Source of the DNA: DATAYF01 sp036272735
Lineage (GTDB): Bacteria; Chloroflexota; Ktedonobacteria; Ktedonobacterales; Ktedonobacteraceae
Assembly (NCBI GenBank): GCA_036272735.1
Contig: DATAYF010000734.1
Coordinates: forward strand, 1-5,976
Reading direction: 5' to 3'
DNA: 5,976 nucleotides
The notes below the pieces were generated by a model. It saw only the letters and a list, made by a program, of their open reading frames with translations. It was not told where the DNA came from and did no database searches. A program made the translations under genes and the position numbers. Positions 1 through 5,499 of the stretch are shown piece by piece. Position 1 is the stretch's first letter, and every line of letters starts with the position of its first letter.

Positions 1-765
1 CGTCGATCGCATGCGACCCCAGATTGGGGGGCTGATGCTTCATGTATGGACTACTCCTATGGGCTGCAAGAAACGGGCTTTGATTTCTCGCGAGGGGGGG
101 TGCGCTCTTTGCAGATATACGATAAGACGCGAGAGCTTGCCAAGTCGGGCAAGGAATGGTTTGAGGATTTATGGCGGGTGAATGGCTGGCGTGAGGAAGA
201 TGGTCGGGTATGGCGGGTGGAGTTGCGCTACAAGCGGGAAGCACTTCATGAGTTAGCGCAAGAGGGAGAGGACGCATTTTGGGGGATAGAGGATGCCTAT
301 ACGCTGCTGGATCGGCTGCCGTTGCTGTGGGCCTATGGGGTTGGTCATGTGGATGGGGGACCAGATGGCTTGCCTGATGGGTGGTTACGCTGTGTGGTGC
401 CGGGTACCGATAAGACGCGTTCGCGTTGGCCGACGCATCCGGTCTGGAAGGTGGTGCAAGGGGCTTTTACCTTGCCTGATGCTCGTCCTGAGCAGTTTGA
501 GAAAGTGGTACGCAAGCGTCATCGTGACCACAATATTGATCGCATGCTTGAGGCGATTGTGGGCTATGCTTCGTCGCTTGGGGCCTATCTTGGGGATGAA
601 TACCATGATGAGATGGCGGATTTGTCGATGGTATTGCACTGGATTGCCCAGGCGGGGCCGGAATACCTTGAGCGTATTGATCGGGACTTTGCAGCAGAAG
701 TCGAGCGCAAACGGGTTCGTTTTGGCGTGCGCAAGGGCGAAGATGGGTCTATGACTAGCCATTAG
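1..765 (+). CDS. Replication-initiator-like protein of a plasmid or integrative element, 5' end outside window
   Basis: The frame is open from the first base, so the true start probably lies to the left; the first internal ATG is at 46. Counting from that Met, the segment RSLQIYDKTRELAKSGKEW (residues 20-38) followed by VWRVELRYKREAL (55-67) matches my memory of rolling-circle/phage-type replication initiation proteins (Rep_trans-like), in which a Y-x-K motif and an R-V-E motif recur. These proteins normally nick or bind the origin of a plasmid or ICE. The C-terminal 100 residues are charged and helical-looking without a motif I recognise. The stop (TAG) is directly followed by GGAGGTGAT, so a second gene was once translationally coupled. 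The assignment is by motif recall only; a relaxase or other element-borne DNA-binding protein is possible. The missing N-terminus prevents checking the catalytic residues. Confidence 0.6.
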   Translation, partial: RRSHATPDWGADASCMDYSYGLQETGFDFSRGGVRSLQIYDKTRELAKSGKEWFEDLWRVNGWREEDGRVWRVELRYKREALHELAQEGEDAFWGIEDAYTLLDRLPLLWAYGVGHVDGGPDGLPDGWLRCVVPGTDKTRSRWPTHPVWKVVQGAFTLPDARPEQFEKVVRKRHRDHNIDRMLEAIVGYASSLGAYLGDEYHDEMADLSMVLHWIAQAGPEYLERIDRDFAAEVERKRVRFGVRKGEDGSMTSH

Positions 766-808
766 GGAGGTGATAGATATGGTAAATGCCCTACGAAGTG
801 GCTCTTGA
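766..808 (+). pseudogene. Start of a downstream gene cut off by the repeat insertion
   Basis: GGAGGTGAT (766-774) is a near-perfect Shine-Dalgarno sequence, one base after the stop of the replication-initiator-like gene. It sits four bases before an ATG at 779. The frame reads MVNALRSGS and then stops at 806-808. The last two bases of the ATG and everything after it lie in the repeat that recurs inverted at 3976-4098, so the reading frame is supplied by the repeat, not by a gene. I infer that an element inserted just at the start of the second gene of an operon. The rest of that gene is not visible in the window, so its identity is unknown. Confidence 0.45.
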
Positions 809-902
809 CCACTTTGGTTACTGGTGGCGAAGTCAAAAACGACGCTCACACTGAGCTTGAACTTGCCAGATAGCAAGCGCGAAAATCGACTTCGCCACCA
901 GT
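780..902 (+). repeat. 123-bp repeat, left copy (inverted relative to 3976-4098)
   Basis: The first 40 bp (780-819) match the reverse complement of 4059-4098 at about 32 of 40 positions. The following 83 bp match 3976-4058 at 81 of 83. The 40-bp flank contains a small hairpin, AAGTGG-7 nt-CCACTT (796-814), which in the other copy has one changed base that would leave a G-T pair in RNA. The two copies face each other and enclose about 3.07 kb. Read directly from the sequence. Confidence 0.85.
820..902 (+). repeat. 83-bp structured MITE-like repeat, copy 1
   Basis: It begins ACTGGTGGCGAAGTC and ends with the exact inverse GACTTCGCCACCAGT: 15-bp perfect terminal inverted repeats. Inside are two further hairpins, GCTCA-CAC-TGAGC (844-856) and CTTGC-CAGATA-GCAAG (862-877), so a single strand can fold into a three-way junction closed by a 15-bp stem. 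No coding capacity is credible. Two other copies (3976-4058 and 5660-5742) differ at only two to four positions. I see no fixed target-site duplication. Confidence 0.9.
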
Positions 903-904
903 GA

Positions 905-975
905 GTCATGCGCCCAGACGCACCACCGCGCATGAAAAAATGGTATACTCGTCCCTGAGAGGGCAATGTCAGAGA
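905..975 (+). mobile_element. Relic of an IS110-family left end
   Basis: GTCATGCGCC (905-914) is identical to 2381-2390. The two sequences then run in parallel: CGCACCAC follows in both, then ATGAAAAAA and GGTA, and further on a GGCAA...CAGAGA segment, with short gaps. The second copy sits upstream of an IS110 transposase, so this copy is probably the left end of a related element whose transposase has been lost. It begins two bases after the 83-bp repeat ends. Aligned by eye; similarity beyond about 975 is not convincing. Confidence 0.5.
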
Positions 976-1236
976 TCGGTTGGATACTCGTGCTGCGAGC
1001 CGGACCATCAGGGTGATCCTGGATGCCCCACAAGCACCACCGTCTGTCGCTCCCGACATCGGGAAGCACGTATGGGAGAATTTGACCCAGGCTGGGCATC
1101 CCGTTACCTTCTCTCAATTGAAGAGAGGAAGCTCATCCAATAACGCCGTGATGGTATTGGCTTCTCTTTTCATGGCTTTCATACTCTCTCTGCCTCTTTT
1201 CCCTGCAGGTTCCTTCTCTCACTCCCTTTTCATGGG

Positions 1237-1257
1237 AGTATCCAAAGTGGGCAAGAG
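1237..1257 (+). repeat. Solo copy of the motif that flanks the 83-bp repeats
   Basis: These 21 bases are identical to 5740-5760, where the first three are the end of the third 83-bp repeat and the rest its right flank. The core CCAAAGTGG-CAAGAG also flanks copy 1 in reverse complement (802-817), with a diverged version next to copy 2. Here there is no 83-bp repeat beside it. It could be an empty target site, an excision scar, or part of a larger dispersed repeat. Confidence 0.6.
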
Positions 1258-1310
1258 GCGTAGAGTAATCCAATTTACACCGAATGTGATAGGTTAAGCG
1301 AAAATGCCGT

Positions 1311-1328
1311 AGTATTACTATAAATACT
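1311..1328 (+). promoter_or_regulatory. Inverted repeat in the leader of the DUF929 gene
   Basis: AGTATT-6 nt-AATACT is a perfect 6+6 inverted repeat ending 22 bases before the start codon. TATAAA (1319-1324) inside it could be a -10 box, but no good -35 lies 16 to 18 bases upstream. It might be an operator overlapping a promoter; this is weak. Confidence 0.3.
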
Positions 1329-1350
1329 TATGAAGAGGTAGGTTCATTTT

Positions 1351-2313
1351 ATGGCGAAAACCAGGCAACCTTCGGCTGCACAGCGGCGTGAAGAAGAACG
1401 TCAGCAGCGCTTACGTGCGAACAGTCAAAACAATCGTAATCGCAACACCAACAAACGGCGCAAGCAAAACAATCCTTGGCCCTTGATTATTGGGATCGTG
1501 GTGGTCGTTGCGGTAGCAATCGGTGTTTTCGTGTACCTATCAAATCGGCAGAATGCTAATGTAACAGTAGGCCAGGATACGGCTTACCAGTCGATTGCTT
1601 CGATAGATCCCAAATTGCTGGCTACAGTGGGACCAGGGAATGCCACTAATCGTATGAAAGCCATCAAGGGTGATGGGAAGCTCACGGGAGCAACTGGCAA
1701 GCCGGAATTTCTGTATATGGGTGGCGAATTTTGCCCGTACTGTGCGGCACAACGCTGGGGCGTGATTATTGCCTTGAACCGCTTTGGGCATTTCACGCAA
1801 GCCCCGCAACCTCTGAGCTCTGGTGAGGAGAGCATACCGACGTTTTCTTTCCACGGTGCTAAGTATACCAGCCAGTATATTGATGCTTCACTACTGGAAA
1901 TCGATGATAATGCGCAGCCGCAGCCTGGACCGTTGGATAAACCCGCAGCTCAGGAGCAGCAATTGTTTAACAAGTATGCGCAGAATAGTATCCCTTTCAT
2001 CGATATTGCCAATCAGCGGATCTCCGTTGGCCCTTACTATGATGCTACGTTGCTAAAGGGTCAATCGTATCAGCAGATCGTTAGCCAGATCAAGGACCCC
2101 AACAGCGATATCTCGCATGGCGTTCTGGGGACGGCGAATTACCTCACGGCAGCGATCTGTGCCTCGACGAATAATCAACCTGCCAGTGTGTGTACCGTTA
2201 ATCCCATTCCAGCGATGCAAAGTAGTTTGCCGAAAGCGAGCGTGGCTCCTGGTGGTCCGCAATTAGCTGCGGCGGTTGGTAGCGATGTGATGGATGTGCG
2301 CAAGCGCACGTAA
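1351..2313 (+). CDS. DUF929-family membrane-anchored thioredoxin-fold protein
   Basis: This 320-residue protein has a basic, Arg/Gln/Asn-rich cytoplasmic tail (1-42), one transmembrane helix (about 43-63, PWPLIIGIVVVVAVAIGVF), and an outward-facing domain. The segment YMGGEFCPYCAAQRWG (122-137) carries the CxxC pair C128/C131, and a second pair, C270 and C281, lies near the C-terminus. This arrangement is typical of DUF929 proteins, which have a thioredoxin-like fold and are thought to handle disulfide exchange outside the membrane. The function in this organism is not demonstrated. The ATG at 1351 follows a GAGG (1335-1338) at 12 bases, somewhat long but the best start. The last about 35 residues are low-complexity. 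It stands alone between mobile DNA, with no partner such as a VKOR-like oxidase in the window, and no clear terminator follows it. Confidence 0.85.
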   Translation: MAKTRQPSAAQRREEERQQRLRANSQNNRNRNTNKRRKQNNPWPLIIGIVVVVAVAIGVFVYLSNRQNANVTVGQDTAYQSIASIDPKLLATVGPGNATNRMKAIKGDGKLTGATGKPEFLYMGGEFCPYCAAQRWGVIIALNRFGHFTQAPQPLSSGEESIPTFSFHGAKYTSQYIDASLLEIDDNAQPQPGPLDKPAAQEQQLFNKYAQNSIPFIDIANQRISVGPYYDATLLKGQSYQQIVSQIKDPNSDISHGVLGTANYLTAAICASTNNQPASVCTVNPIPAMQSSLPKASVAPGGPQLAAAVGSDVMDVRKRT

Positions 2314-2382
2314 ACGAGCAGACGTGTGTGGCCGAACGTGTAAATTACAAAATTCTATGGCTCATGTCCAGATTTGAAACGT

Positions 2383-2639
2383 CATGCGCCGCTGGCGCAC
2401 CACTCCCGATGAAAAAAGGTAGAATCGAAGTGGCAACATTCCAGAGAGAAGACGACCACCAGTATACTGTGTGACAACGTGTTTTTGAAACTGTACTCAG
2501 GTGTCTGGACGAACCACTCCCTATTGCCTCACCGGCCAGAGCCGAACACGAGAGCACGAAGAATACACTGTACAAGAACAGACACTGCCGGGGATGTTGC
2601 CGCAGACAGATGGGATAGGAAGAGAAAGGAGCGGGAAAC
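2383..2639 (+). ncRNA. Putative bridge RNA region of the IS110 left end
   Basis: In IS110-group elements the non-coding left end encodes the structured bridge RNA that guides the recombinase to target and donor DNA (established for IS621 and relatives). Here the region holds a GCGCC-GCT-GGCGC hairpin (2386-2398), a perfect CAGTATACTG palindrome (2460-2469) and a near-repeat of its own beginning: CTGGCGCACCACTCCC (2391-2406) and CTGGACGAACCACTCCC (2504-2520). A segment repeating the element end is what a donor-binding loop would look like. RNA ends and fold are not determined. Confidence 0.45.
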
Positions 2640-3008
2640 ATGAGCCTGGAAATGATGTATGAACGGTGTGCAGGGATAGACGTGCACCAACGCTTTGTGG
2701 TGGTGTGTCTCATGCTGGTGGAGGGAGGAAGACGGCGCCAAGAGATGCGCACGTTCCGTAATGAAACAGCAGATCTCCTGGCATTGCGCGCCTGGTTATT
2801 GCAAGAACGATGCACCCATGTGGGCATGGAAAGCACGGGAGTGTACTGGATGCAGGTGTATCGACGCCTGGAGGGCTTCTTCGAGCTGGTTGTGGCCAAT
2901 GCACAGCATATCAAAGCCGTGAGAGGCGCGAAAAACGGATGTGCAGGATGCCGAATGGATCGCCAGTTTGCTTCAACACGGACTCTTCAACCCCAGTTTC
3001 GTGCCTAG
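2640..3008 (+). pseudogene. IS110 transposase, N-terminal fragment (frameshifted)
   Basis: This is the RuvC-like DEDD half of an IS110 transposase/recombinase, which moves the element under bridge-RNA guidance. AGIDVHQRFVVV (11-22) holds the first acidic residue, D14, and HVGMESTGVYW (60-70) the second, E64. True sequence ends at about codon 98 (VRGAK). An extra A in the run 2931-2935 then throws the frame off, and the last 24 codons are nonsense. The remaining two acidic residues (KTDVQDAEW) are encoded just past the shift in the +1 frame. The start is well supported: AAGGAG at 2626-2631, eight bases before the ATG. Joined to the second fragment it would make about 411 residues, a normal family length. 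Confidence 0.9.
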
Positions 3009-3876
3009 CCAGGAACAACAAGATTTGCGGGATCTGACCCGGCTACGGGTGAGCCTGGTCCGGGAACGCACTCGCCTGGTCAATCGGGTACATAAAGTCC
3101 TTGAAGAGGCTGGGATAAAGTTAGCGACAGTCCTCAGCGATATCATGGGCTTGTCTGGACGAGCCATTCTCCAAGCGCTTTGTGAAGGAGAATGCGATCC
3201 AGAGCGGCTGGCCAAGCGGGTGCATCCAGGTGTGCAGGCGAGTCAGGAGCAGATTGTGGCGGCTCTGACAGGAGAAATGCGGGAGCATCATCGCTTTTTA
3301 TTACGAGAATTGTTGTCCCTCATCGCGGTTCAGGATCGTTCGATCGAACACCTGGAAGAGGAGATCGAGCGCCATCTTTACCCTTTTGAAGAACGGATCA
3401 CGCGTTGTGAAAAGATCAATGGGGTGAGTCGACATGTCTTGTATGTGTTGATGGCAGAGGTGGGAACCGATCTCCAGCGCTTCCCGGATGCCGAGCATCT
3501 CAGTTCCTGGGCGGGTGTCTGTCCCGGCCAGAAGGAAAGCGCAGGGAAGCGGCTGAGTGGAAAGTGTAAGAAAGGCAATCGGTATGTACGGGAGGTGCTG
3601 GTGCAAGCGGCTCATGGGGTGCGGCGGTCTCGCACGTACTTAGGAGAGCGGTATCGCCGTCTCAAAAAGCGCCGAGGGAGCAAACGAGCAGCACTGGCCA
3701 TTGGACACGATATTCTCGTCATTTACTGCCAGATGATGAAAACCGGGCAGGAATATCAGGAGAAAGGAGTGGAGTTTTTCCAGCAAAGGGATCGTAGCAA
3801 GGTTGAGCACCTGCTGGTTCGTCGTCTGGAGCACATGGGGTATCAACTCACGCGGCCATCGCAGCCAGTAGCCTGA
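2941..3876 (+). pseudogene. IS110 transposase, C-terminal fragment (frameshifted)
   Basis: The frame opens at a GTG that encodes an internal Val of the original protein, not a real start. VQDAEWIASLLQHGL carries the fourth acidic residue of the DEDD site (D103 of the joined protein); the third, D100, is encoded by the codon just before the GTG. A coiled-coil-like helical linker follows (about 23-155 of this fragment), then the Transposase_20 domain: LSSWAGVCPGQKESAGKRLSG, with the serine of the ESAGK motif (S200 here, about S300 when joined) at the place of the catalytic serine of the family, and KKGNRYVREVLVQAAHGV after it. Apart from the one-base shift I see no internal stop or deletion, so the damage looks recent or may be a sequencing error in a homopolymer. 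Confidence 0.9.
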
Positions 3877-3901
3877 ATCATGAAGATCAATCATGAAGAG
3901 C
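3876..3901 (+). repeat. Two 13-bp tandem repeats at the transposase stop
   Basis: AATCATGAAGATC (3876-3888) is followed immediately by AATCATGAAGAGC (3889-3901), 12 of 13 bases identical. The first copy begins with the last base of the transposase stop codon. It lies in the right-end non-coding part of the IS110 element. A role is unknown. Confidence 0.75.
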
Positions 3902-3975
3902 AGGAACACTAACCACGACCGGAGAGTGGGCAAGGGGAGGGTTTCTGTCTTCTTTTTCCGGTATTTTCAGAATAT

Positions 3976-4058
3976 ACTGGTGGCGAAGTCGATGTTCGCG
4001 CTTGCTATCTGGCAAGTTCAAGCTTAGTGTGAGCGTCGTTTTTGACTTCGCCACCAGT
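3976..4058 (-). repeat. 83-bp structured MITE-like repeat, copy 2
   Basis: It has the same 15-bp terminal inverted repeats as copy 1, both intact, in the opposite orientation. Relative to copy 1 one base in the first inner hairpin is changed (giving TAAGC instead of TGAGC, one broken pair) and one base in the unpaired segment differs. The CTTGC/GCAAG hairpin is unchanged. Confidence 0.9.
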
Positions 4059-4098
4059 AACCAAAGCGGCCATCAGCCACTTGTCGGGGCATTTACCA
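3976..4098 (-). repeat. 123-bp repeat, right copy (inverted relative to 780-902)
   Basis: The 83-bp core (3976-4058) is followed by 40 bp that match, inverted, the flank of copy 1 and end with GGCATTTACCA (4088-4098). The flank is about 80 percent identical to the left copy while the core differs at two positions. It ends five bases before the A-run of the neighbouring terminator, so the boundary abuts the end of the minus-strand gene. Confidence 0.85.
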
Positions 4099-4103
4099 GG
4101 TGT

Positions 4104-4128
4104 AAAAAAAGAGTTCTCCTTTTAGAAC
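4104..4128 (-). terminator. Weak rho-independent terminator overlapping the stop of the membrane protein gene
   Basis: On the minus strand GTTCT-6 nt-AGAAC is followed two bases later by seven T. The stem is only 5 bp, so it would be weak. The first arm includes the last Phe codon and the stop codon lies in the loop. Confidence 0.45.
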
Positions 4129-4802
4129 AGTAGATCAAACCAGGTGGGGAGGAAAGGAATCTCCACGGTATAATACCAGGGATGTTTGGGGCTGAAGATG
4201 ACAGGAAGATGCGCGCCGGAGCGGTAATCGGCCCAAAACTGCTCTCTTTTCTTCTTCGAAAGCCCAAAGACATAGAGATAGGTGCACACATACTTGTAGC
4301 TTTGTCCGGTCTCAGGGTGCTCCCAGCGCAGCGTCAGGTCAAATAGATCGCCGGCAGATCCCCGCGGATTGAAAAGGCTTATCCATTCCTGGTGGGCCAC
4401 TGTTGCCTCGACTGCGATCCCATGATGCTGCAAATGCCGCCGCTTCAAACGGTAGCAGAAGCGAAGCAGCGCCGGGTTTGCCGCGAATGCGCAGAAGAGA
4501 CCCAGAAAAACGCTGATAGCGCCAATGCTGCTCATCAACGCGGTCGCGGAAAAGGCTTGCAAGACGAGGTATACCAGCACCCCCCCCACACTCGTACCCA
4601 CGAATAAGCCGATAGCGCAGACGCAGAGTGTCAGAAGACAACCGAAACTCTGCTTGAGAGAACGCTTCACGTTGCGAGCATGCTCGCTTTGCTTCGAGGC
4701 AAGAGTATCGCGTTGTTGCATGTCGTACTCAGTTGCGCGCTGCTTGGAGGAAGCGCGCTCCCTGCGATGCTTCCTGGAATCCTGGCTTTCTGACATATGC
4801 AC
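4122..4802 (-). CDS. Two-helix membrane protein with DUF3592-like C-terminal domain
   Basis: The 226-residue protein starts with a highly charged, Arg/Gln/Ser-rich cytoplasmic stretch (1-50). Two hydrophobic helices follow, at about 53-82 and 87-108. The C-terminal part (about 128-216) begins GIAVEATVAHQEW and ends SGAHLPVIFSPKHPWYYTV. This pattern (a G-x-x-V-x-A-x-V strand, a middle strand with an xTGQ turn, and a final G-x-x-L-P-V-x-x-x-P-x-x-P) recalls DUF3592 proteins, whose function is unknown. Two in-frame ATGs lie near the start (4802 and 4796); AGAAAGAAG is better spaced for the second. A strong promoter lies about 50 bases upstream, so it is its own transcription unit. Family assignment is by pattern recall; the membrane topology is more certain. 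Confidence 0.75.
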   Translation of the reverse strand: MHMSESQDSRKHRRERASSKQRATEYDMQQRDTLASKQSEHARNVKRSLKQSFGCLLTLCVCAIGLFVGTSVGGVLVYLVLQAFSATALMSSIGAISVFLGLFCAFAANPALLRFCYRLKRRHLQHHGIAVEATVAHQEWISLFNPRGSAGDLFDLTLRWEHPETGQSYKYVCTYLYVFGLSKKKREQFWADYRSGAHLPVIFSPKHPWYYTVEIPFLPTWFDLLF

Positions 4803-4830
4803 TTCTTTCTGCTTGGGAAATCAGACAGGC

Positions 4831-4842
4831 GGCGCAAGCGCC
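4831..4842 (-). promoter_or_regulatory. GC-rich inverted repeat at the predicted transcription start
   Basis: GGCG-4 nt-CGCC (GGCGCTTGCGCC on the minus strand) begins about seven bases after the -10 box, around +1 of the transcript for the membrane protein. It could be an operator or a 5' hairpin. Confidence 0.3.
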
Positions 4843-4848
4843 CCTACG

Positions 4849-4877
4849 ATTGTAAGAAACAAGGATATGATTGTCAA
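4849..4877 (-). promoter_or_regulatory. Sigma70-type promoter of the membrane protein gene
   Basis: On the minus strand TTGACA (4872-4877) is followed, after exactly 17 bases, by TACAAT (4849-4854). Both hexamers are at or one base from consensus. The start codon is about 46 to 52 bases downstream of the -10 box. Confidence 0.75.
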
Positions 4878-4891
4878 TGATGGCGGTATGA

Positions 4892-4910
4892 ACAGCGGAG
4901 TTCTCCCTGT
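4892..4910 (-). promoter_or_regulatory. Inverted repeat upstream of the -35 box, possible regulator site
   Basis: On the minus strand ACAGGGAG-AA-CTCC-G-CTGT is an 8-bp inverted repeat with one bulged G, centred about 24 bases upstream of the -35. The position would suit an activator. It could also be a stem in the 3' end of the upstream PPOX transcript, but no T-run follows. Confidence 0.35.
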
Positions 4911-4980
4911 GATGTTTGAGATTTTGGTATTCTACAAAGAAAACTCCTTCTGGTGAAATAGTGTCTCCCCGGGCCGGACG

Positions 4981-5499
4981 TCAAAACTGGTGACGGGTGT
5001 GGCTGAAGTGGCCTTTGGCGAACGCGAAGACATTGGCGGGCAAAACCTTGAACACGAATATCGAATCTGGGAGAACCTCGTGTTCATCGTAATGGTAAAA
5101 GCAGCTGTCGCGTACCAGGTATTTCCAGCGTCCATCCCACGTGGTGGCCCACACCGAAGCGAGGCGTTCGAGCGCGTCGTGGTCGGTGATCCGGACGGCG
5201 TCGCCCTCGACTACCACGTCCAGCCCCTCCTTCCAGTAGTTGCAGCCGGTCGTCAGAGTCACGTGTGAGTTTCCACGCAGATTGATGGTCTTCTGTTCGG
5301 TGTCGGCAGTGCTGAAGTGGAGAGCCCCGTCGTGCCACACGGCAACCACCGGTGTGACATGAGGGCGACCATCGGCTCGTACCGTTGAGAGCCAGAACAG
5401 CTCGGCGGTTTCAAGTACGCGACGCGTCTCCTCCCATGGCGTGACCACTCCGTCCGGTTCGCTATAGCGGGTGTCTAGTTTCGTAACGGGTTCGTTCAT
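4981..5499 (-). CDS. PPOX-class split-barrel flavin/F420-dependent oxidoreductase family protein
   Basis: The 172-residue protein is about the usual length for small pyridoxamine-5'-phosphate-oxidase-like proteins. FWLSTVRADGRPHVTPV (35-51) and WHDGALHFSTADTEQKTINL (55-74) are the first strands of the FMN/F420-binding split barrel; the STADTEQK segment is where the cofactor phosphate is usually held. VTLTTG (80-85) and DVVVEGDAVRITD (94-106) continue the barrel. The C-terminus, VFKVLPANVFAFAKGHFSHTRHQF, closes with the TR-x-x-F ending common in this group. Members reduce or oxidise small molecules with flavin or F420; the substrate cannot be read from sequence. It is visibly more GC-rich and uses more C/G third positions than the other genes, so recent transfer from a high-GC bacterium is plausible. 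AAGGA (5510-5514) precedes the ATG by ten bases. No clear terminator follows. Confidence 0.85.
   Translation of the reverse strand: MNEPVTKLDTRYSEPDGVVTPWEETRRVLETAELFWLSTVRADGRPHVTPVVAVWHDGALHFSTADTEQKTINLRGNSHVTLTTGCNYWKEGLDVVVEGDAVRITDHDALERLASVWATTWDGRWKYLVRDSCFYHYDEHEVLPDSIFVFKVLPANVFAFAKGHFSHTRHQF

Larger units (their letters stand above)
903..1350. other. Non-coding stretch: IS110 left-end relic, inverted repeats, CT-rich tract
   Basis: I see no convincing gene in these 448 bases. The part at 905 to about 975 resembles the left end of the IS110 element (see separate entry). Further on are a perfect inverted repeat TCCCGA-CA-TCGGGA (1051-1064), a weaker CTCTC-7 nt-GAGAG stem (1111-1127), a pyrimidine-rich tract at about 1160-1235 in which CTTTTCATGG occurs twice exactly 60 bp apart (1166 and 1226), and a copy of a motif that flanks the 83-bp repeats (1237-1257). 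A TTG-started frame of 105 codons (980-1297) with a hydrophobic middle exists, but it lacks a ribosome binding site and a recognisable motif. Confidence 0.55.
2381..3975 (+). mobile_element. IS110-family insertion sequence (ends approximate)
   Basis: The element has a non-coding left part of about 260 bp, a transposase frame (2640-3876) and about 100 bp of right-end DNA, the IS110-type layout. These elements lack conventional terminal inverted repeats, so ends cannot be read off directly. The left end is placed at GTCATGCGCC because similarity to the relic at 905 begins there. The right end is only bounded by the 83-bp repeat beginning at 3976. The transposase is frameshifted, so this copy is probably inactive unless complemented. 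Confidence 0.75.

Noticed and set aside
820..902. A tRNA gene, suggested by length and multi-arm folding
   Set aside because: There are only two inner arms, no T-arm or anticodon arm consensus, and the closing stem is 15 bp, about twice that of a tRNA acceptor stem.
385..1059. A 224-codon minus-strand frame
   Set aside because: It lies antisense to the replication-initiator-like gene and runs through the 83-bp repeat; no motif or start signal supports it.
980..1297. A 105-codon plus-strand frame with a hydrophobic middle
   Set aside because: It starts at TTG without a ribosome binding site, begins at the edge of an IS110 relic, runs through inverted repeats and a CT-rich tract, and shows no motif I know.
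2314..2380. A terminator after the DUF929 gene
   Set aside because: I found no hairpin followed by a T-run in this interval.
2345..2914. A 189-codon minus-strand frame
   Set aside because: It is antisense to the IS110 left end and transposase start, with no family resemblance.
2931..2935. Programmed ribosomal frameshifting in the transposase
   Set aside because: Restoring the frame needs a +1 shift at only five A. IS110 transposases are normally single-frame, and no stimulatory structure or slippery heptamer is evident.
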